Assembly (NCBI RefSeq): GCF_042453785.1
Contig: NC_091675.1
Coordinates: 7,266,501 to 7,330,500, forward strand
DNA from: Malus domestica
Taxonomy: Eukaryota; Streptophyta; Magnoliopsida; Rosales; Rosaceae
Direction of reading: 5' to 3'
DNA length: 64,000 nt
Numbering within the stretch: the first letter of the stretch is position 1; every line of letters begins with the position of its first letter. Below the pieces are notes generated by a model. The model was not told the origin of the DNA and searched no databases. It was given only the letters and a program-made list of their open reading frames with translations. Positions 60,831 to 64,000 of the stretch are shown piece after piece. A program made the translations under genes and the position numbers.

Positions 60831-61774
60831 AAATGGGACTACCAGTTTCAGGAGAGTTTCCTTGTCCATTTCTTGCAACATCACTCCACTCACAAAGATC
60901 GGAAACAATGGCAAGCTGCTGAGAATTGAAACCAGCACCTTGCAACCCATATATGTGGAGATAAGAATTTTCTGAACAAGAAATTACACTTCTCATTTTT
61001 GTACAAACCATAAACTTGGCTATGCCAGAATGCAAGAATGCACACCCACACATTCTCATGCATCGTCGTCTTCTTCCCAAAGTCTCAACCTTTTACAAGA
61101 ATTAGTACCCTAACAAACTCCCCTGATCAGGCACATGACTCTGCGGGGTCAACTGTTGCAATGGAGACTTAGTCCCACATATTATGGATTGAGATTCACA
61201 AACACTCATCAGCATAACTCAGCAAATTAACCTGGACGGAATCGATCTCCAAGACATCGTGCACCAAATCAAATATCCCAAATATCACAAACACTAATCT
61301 TGAAGTAATGACCAATCTTGAGTCAAAATATCCCAAATATCGCACTAATATCCCAGGAAAGATTCACAAGAAAGATGAACACCTGATAAGAACTTCAATC
61401 TTGACCCAAATAACGCTAAGGAAGCAAACCAATCAATCTACCGACCAGCAGCAACCATGGCTTCCCACCAAAGAATTCAGACAATGATTTGAGCAAACCA
61501 CCAAGAAGAAAGAACCAAATCTCCAGATCTCCGATCTCCTCGCGGCATTTAGTTTCATTTAGACATTTTCACAAACAACAAGCAGAACCCCAAATTCGAT
61601 ATTGTACAATGTAGTTGGCAAAAGAAGATTAACCCAACAATCGCCGAAAAATCAACCCAAGAACAATCGCGGAAGCACCGAAAAAGTAATGGAAATTTCT
61701 GAAGAAAATCTGAAGAGAAAATAAAACTAGAAAAACCATGAAATCTAATGAAAAACGGAACCACCAGAATCCAT
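60831..61774 (-). other. internal region of outer Copia element, 5' part
   Basis: No gag, protease or polymerase motif was found. A 77-codon minus-strand frame (61788-61555) begins near the primer site with a hydrophobic, low-information sequence and was not accepted as a gene. Confidence 0.5.
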
Positions 61775-61787
61775 GGCGCTGATACCA
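61775..61787 (-). other. primer-binding site of outer Copia element
   Basis: The minus strand reads TGGTATCAGCGCC directly after the LTR end ...GTTAACA. It matches the common plant Copia tRNA-iMet primer site TGGTATCAGAGC except near its end. Confidence 0.8.
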
Positions 61788-62058
61788 TGTTAACTACATT
61801 GGAGAAGTAGCATAGATGAACAATTATAAAATCAAGAAATGAAGTTTTACAGAGAGAAGAGAATTGTGAGAAAGAAATGAATGAAGTTTTTGTATTAAAC
61901 TCAATGAACTCACTTTACTATATATTTACAATAGCTATATATAGCTGACTAGAGAACTAACTAATTCTTTCAACTAACTATTACATCATCCAATCCTTTA
62001 CAACTGTTTTGATGAGCTGGCAGAGATGAGTTGGCAGTGATATATTCAACACTCAACA
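61788..62058 (-). repeat. LTR of outer Copia element (5' LTR in element orientation)
   Basis: The first 264 bases match 46540-46803 with about 13 differences. Seven extra bases (CTCAACA) precede the target duplication GTCCT at 62059-62063. They look like a duplication of the terminal TCAACA. Confidence 0.8.
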
Positions 62059-62287
62059 GTCCTCAGGGAATTAAAGAAGCAATTCCAGAACAAAACCACG
62101 GAGGTGGAAAGGGAGACTGACACAACCAAGATTCGATCTCATGCGTCTTCTAGAATCCGCTATATATAAAGCTGCAACTTTTTTACATGGGATATACAAG
62201 CGTTAATTTTGTTCGGGTTCAGTAACAAGTTTATAGTTAAAGCTCATGCTAACTATTGATCTTTTGTTATCGGTTCGAGTTCTAGTG

Positions 62288-62578
62288 ATGATTTATAAGA
62301 AGGGGTTTGCCTACGTTAACCGCAAACTGAAACATGATGAGACCATGTACGATTTGAAGAAGCTGGAAAGATAGCTCCCAAGGGTTAAGGGCGCCCTACA
62401 TGGGATGAATTTGGTGGCTGGTGAAGATGAAGATGAAGATGAAGATGAAAATTTCTCAACTCTTCAAAAGTGGAAGCATGCCGGTCGTCATGTTAAGCTG
62501 TTTCTCTGTGATTTTGGCTTGAAAGCCTTCTTCGTCCTCGTGTGGGCCACTATATATGAGCAATTATATGTTCCATGA
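62288..62578 (+). pseudogene. unrecognised coding remnant with one in-frame stop
   Basis: A continuous 97-codon reading, broken only by TAG at 62372, gives MIYKKGFAYVNRKLKHDETM, 'YDLKKLER', stop, 'LPRVKGALHGMNLVAG', a four-fold GAAGAT acidic repeat and 'KWKHAGRHVKLFLCDFGLKA', ending with a hydrophobic stretch and QLYVP. The composition looks like true protein and the hydrophobic tail could be a membrane anchor. The family was not recognised. It may be the terminal exon of a lost gene. The 224 bases before it (62064-62287) hold nothing recognised. Confidence 0.35.
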
Positions 62579-63267
62579 ATGAAAAATGATAATGTCTTTT
62601 AATCTGTTGTGTAATGACTTCTCAGGATGCTAAATAGTTTAATTAAGGATGAATTATGTTTTCCTTTTAAGTTGGTTCTGCATATATCGTATCTGTGTGG
62701 ATCAAAGTTTTTTTTTATGATTACACATGAAATCGTCCTCTGTCGCCATAACAATTGAGAAGTGATGGAAGACATGAGGCAATGGCTGGAAGGAAAGATC
62801 CAATGTCTCATCCTTTCGTTTTGAACTATTTTTAATAGTTACTTATGGTTGTCAACTTGTTCAGGCGAGAAAAACTTACATGTAACACATGTGTTAGAAA
62901 TGCATTTCTGCAAGTAATCAATCTAAATTTATTTCCATCCCCAATCTAAACATATTGATTGATCATTCAGCTTTCCAAACCAAACATATGATAATTGATC
63001 ATTTTATCAAATTTACGGAAGTATAACATATGTAAAACAACTTATAGTCCAAATTTTTTTGGAGTGGACCATCTCTCTCTCTTGCCCAGATGATGGCTTC
63101 CCTTCTCTCTATACCTCTCTTGCATGCCACGGCTGAGGACACGGCAAAGGGAGATGAAGTAAAGGAGGCGCCGACAAGGTGTTGACAACTCTTGGATTTA
63201 ATTTGCACAATGTTTTCAGCCGTGATTGAATCACGCACCATCTTCACTTTGGACGACTATGCCCAAT
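62579..63267. other. intergenic DNA and probable 3' untranslated region of the DUF599 gene
   Basis: AT-rich; the right-hand part is likely 3' untranslated sequence of the minus-strand gene ending at 63268. No other gene is supported. Confidence 0.4.
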
Positions 63268-63810
63268 TCATACAAATGCATCCCCATTTTCATTACCAAT
63301 ATCCATTTTTGTCTTTTCAGTGCTACTGCTAGACACAAAGTCCAAATTGTAAAGCACAGGCACCATCGTGGCAGAACACAAAAACACCAAAACTGGTCCA
63401 AATATCCAAAGCACGAGAGGCAGTGCTCCATAAAACAACCTGTTCCCCGCAGTGTTTAACAAGTAACCCCTTTCCAAAAGCGCAGACACATACTCTGGAG
63501 TCACCAACGACGTGGGTTCTTGTGGACTGTTAATTAGGATGTTCACTTGGTTTATGAACCTGATTGAAAGCGAGTGACACATGAACGAGAAGAGGAAAAT
63601 TGTGAGTAGGGTAACGTATTTTAAAGCAACCATGAATTCCCCGTGTGCCCCGTAAACGGTGTCATTGAGCGGTTTCTTCACACTGTATGTGCTGCTGATC
63701 ACAGCTGCTAGGCCGGAGCATAGGAGGATTGATGTGGTGGCCATTAGGGTTGATCCCATGATCGTGTTACGAAGGGTTTGGACGGCCAGGATGTTCTTCT
63801 TTTCATTGTC
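63268..63810 (-). CDS. DUF599 membrane protein, terminal exon
   Basis: The exon starts after a CAG acceptor (63812-63811) and reads DNEKKNILAVQTLRNTIMGS, a strongly conserved DUF599 block. Hydrophobic segments follow: 'LMATTSILLCSGLAAVISS', 'YVTLLTIFLFSFMCHSLSI' and 'LPLVLWIFGPVLVFLCSATM'. The protein ends at TAG/TGA-type stop 63268 after a hydrophilic tail. Plant DUF599 proteins have a short first exon with one more membrane segment; that exon is not visible in 63811-64000, which reads as intron, so the gene start lies outside the window. Function is unknown. Confidence 0.85.
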   Translation of the reverse strand, partial: DNEKKNILAVQTLRNTIMGSTLMATTSILLCSGLAAVISSTYSVKKPLNDTVYGAHGEFMVALKYVTLLTIFLFSFMCHSLSIRFINQVNILINSPQEPTSLVTPEYVSALLERGYLLNTAGNRLFYGALPLVLWIFGPVLVFLCSATMVPVLYNLDFVSSSSTEKTKMDIGNENGDAFV

Positions 63811-64000
63811 CTGTCAAAGATAAGGGAAAAAAAAACATGTAATCATTTAGTCATCGACAAGTTAAAACTATTTACTACTCACTTATCTTACATATTATGT
63901 TAATACTATGGACTGTAAATCTGAAACCATATATCAATAAATAAGATTGACAATTAACGAATAATATCAGAATGTCTGCATAAGACCAACTTTATCAATA
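63811..64000 (-). other. intron of the DUF599 gene (partial)
   Basis: AT-rich sequence upstream of the terminal exon's acceptor with no coding block, consistent with an intron that continues past the window. Confidence 0.6.

Larger units (their letters stand above)
46540..62058 (-). mobile_element. older, non-autonomous-looking Copia-type element interrupted by a nested Gypsy element
   Basis: Two LTRs (46540-46803 and 61788-62058) flank a primer site, a polypurine tract and about 2.2 kb of internal sequence once the nested 12.7 kb element is removed. GTCCT flanks it on both sides (46535-46539 and 62059-62063). By eye the LTRs differ at about 13 of 264 positions (about 5%). No reverse transcriptase, integrase or gag motif was found in the internal parts (46804-48080, 60831-61774). 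It therefore appears to be a non-autonomous derivative, or one whose coding part was lost. Confidence 0.8.

Noticed and set aside
61555..61788. 77-codon hydrophobic frame at the primer site of the outer Copia
   Set aside because: It begins in the LTR/primer junction, has low-information composition and matches no gag motif.

Overview
This is a plant nuclear window: AT-rich intergenic DNA, GT-AG introns, plant-only families (DUF247, C-group bZIP, GT64, DUF599, calmodulin-like) and heavy loading with LTR retrotransposons and MITEs. The style of the retroelements and genes suggests a woody rosid, most likely Rosaceae of the apple/pear type; that is inference, not proof.

Layout. 1-1211: the 5' end of a minus-strand Copia element cut by the window edge. 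1645-3005: a duplicated non-coding unit, one copy carrying a small MITE. 3196-4782: a DUF247 membrane protein, followed by the relic tail of a second DUF247 gene (5290-5570). 6470-19972: a 13.5 kb Ty3/Gypsy element of Tat type on the plus strand, flanked by GTCAT, with gag, protease, RT/dual RNase H/integrase and a decayed antisense plant-mobile-domain gene. 20640-28774: a large multi-exon gene for an ABC1 atypical kinase fused to a serine beta-lactamase-like domain. It is broken three times: a frameshifting deletion, a three-LTR TRIM element inside a coding exon, and loss of the catalytic-loop codons. 31232-31804: an intronless calmodulin-like gene. 33281-35835: a six-exon bZIP9-like factor (minus). 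36.1-43.2 kb: intergenic DNA with several MITE families. 43539-44564: a GT64 glycosyltransferase (minus). 46540-62058: an old, apparently non-autonomous Copia element (minus) into which a young, coding-intact 12.7 kb Tat-type Gypsy element (48081-60825, minus) inserted. 63268 onward: the last exon of a DUF599 membrane protein (minus).

The host genes are unrelated neighbours with no operon-like logic. Most of the window, and most of its interest, is mobile DNA. Target-site duplications and LTR divergence give an insertion order: outer Copia (about 5% LTR difference, counted by eye), then the first Gypsy (about 0.9%) and the nested Gypsy (about 0.6%). Both Gypsy elements carry extra antisense genes downstream of pol. 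The points most worth checking are the TRIM trimer that appears to have moved as a unit into an exon, the Copia primer site that matches an internal tRNA-Ile segment, and the antisense modules of the two Gypsy elements. All identifications are by reading motifs; no database search was run.
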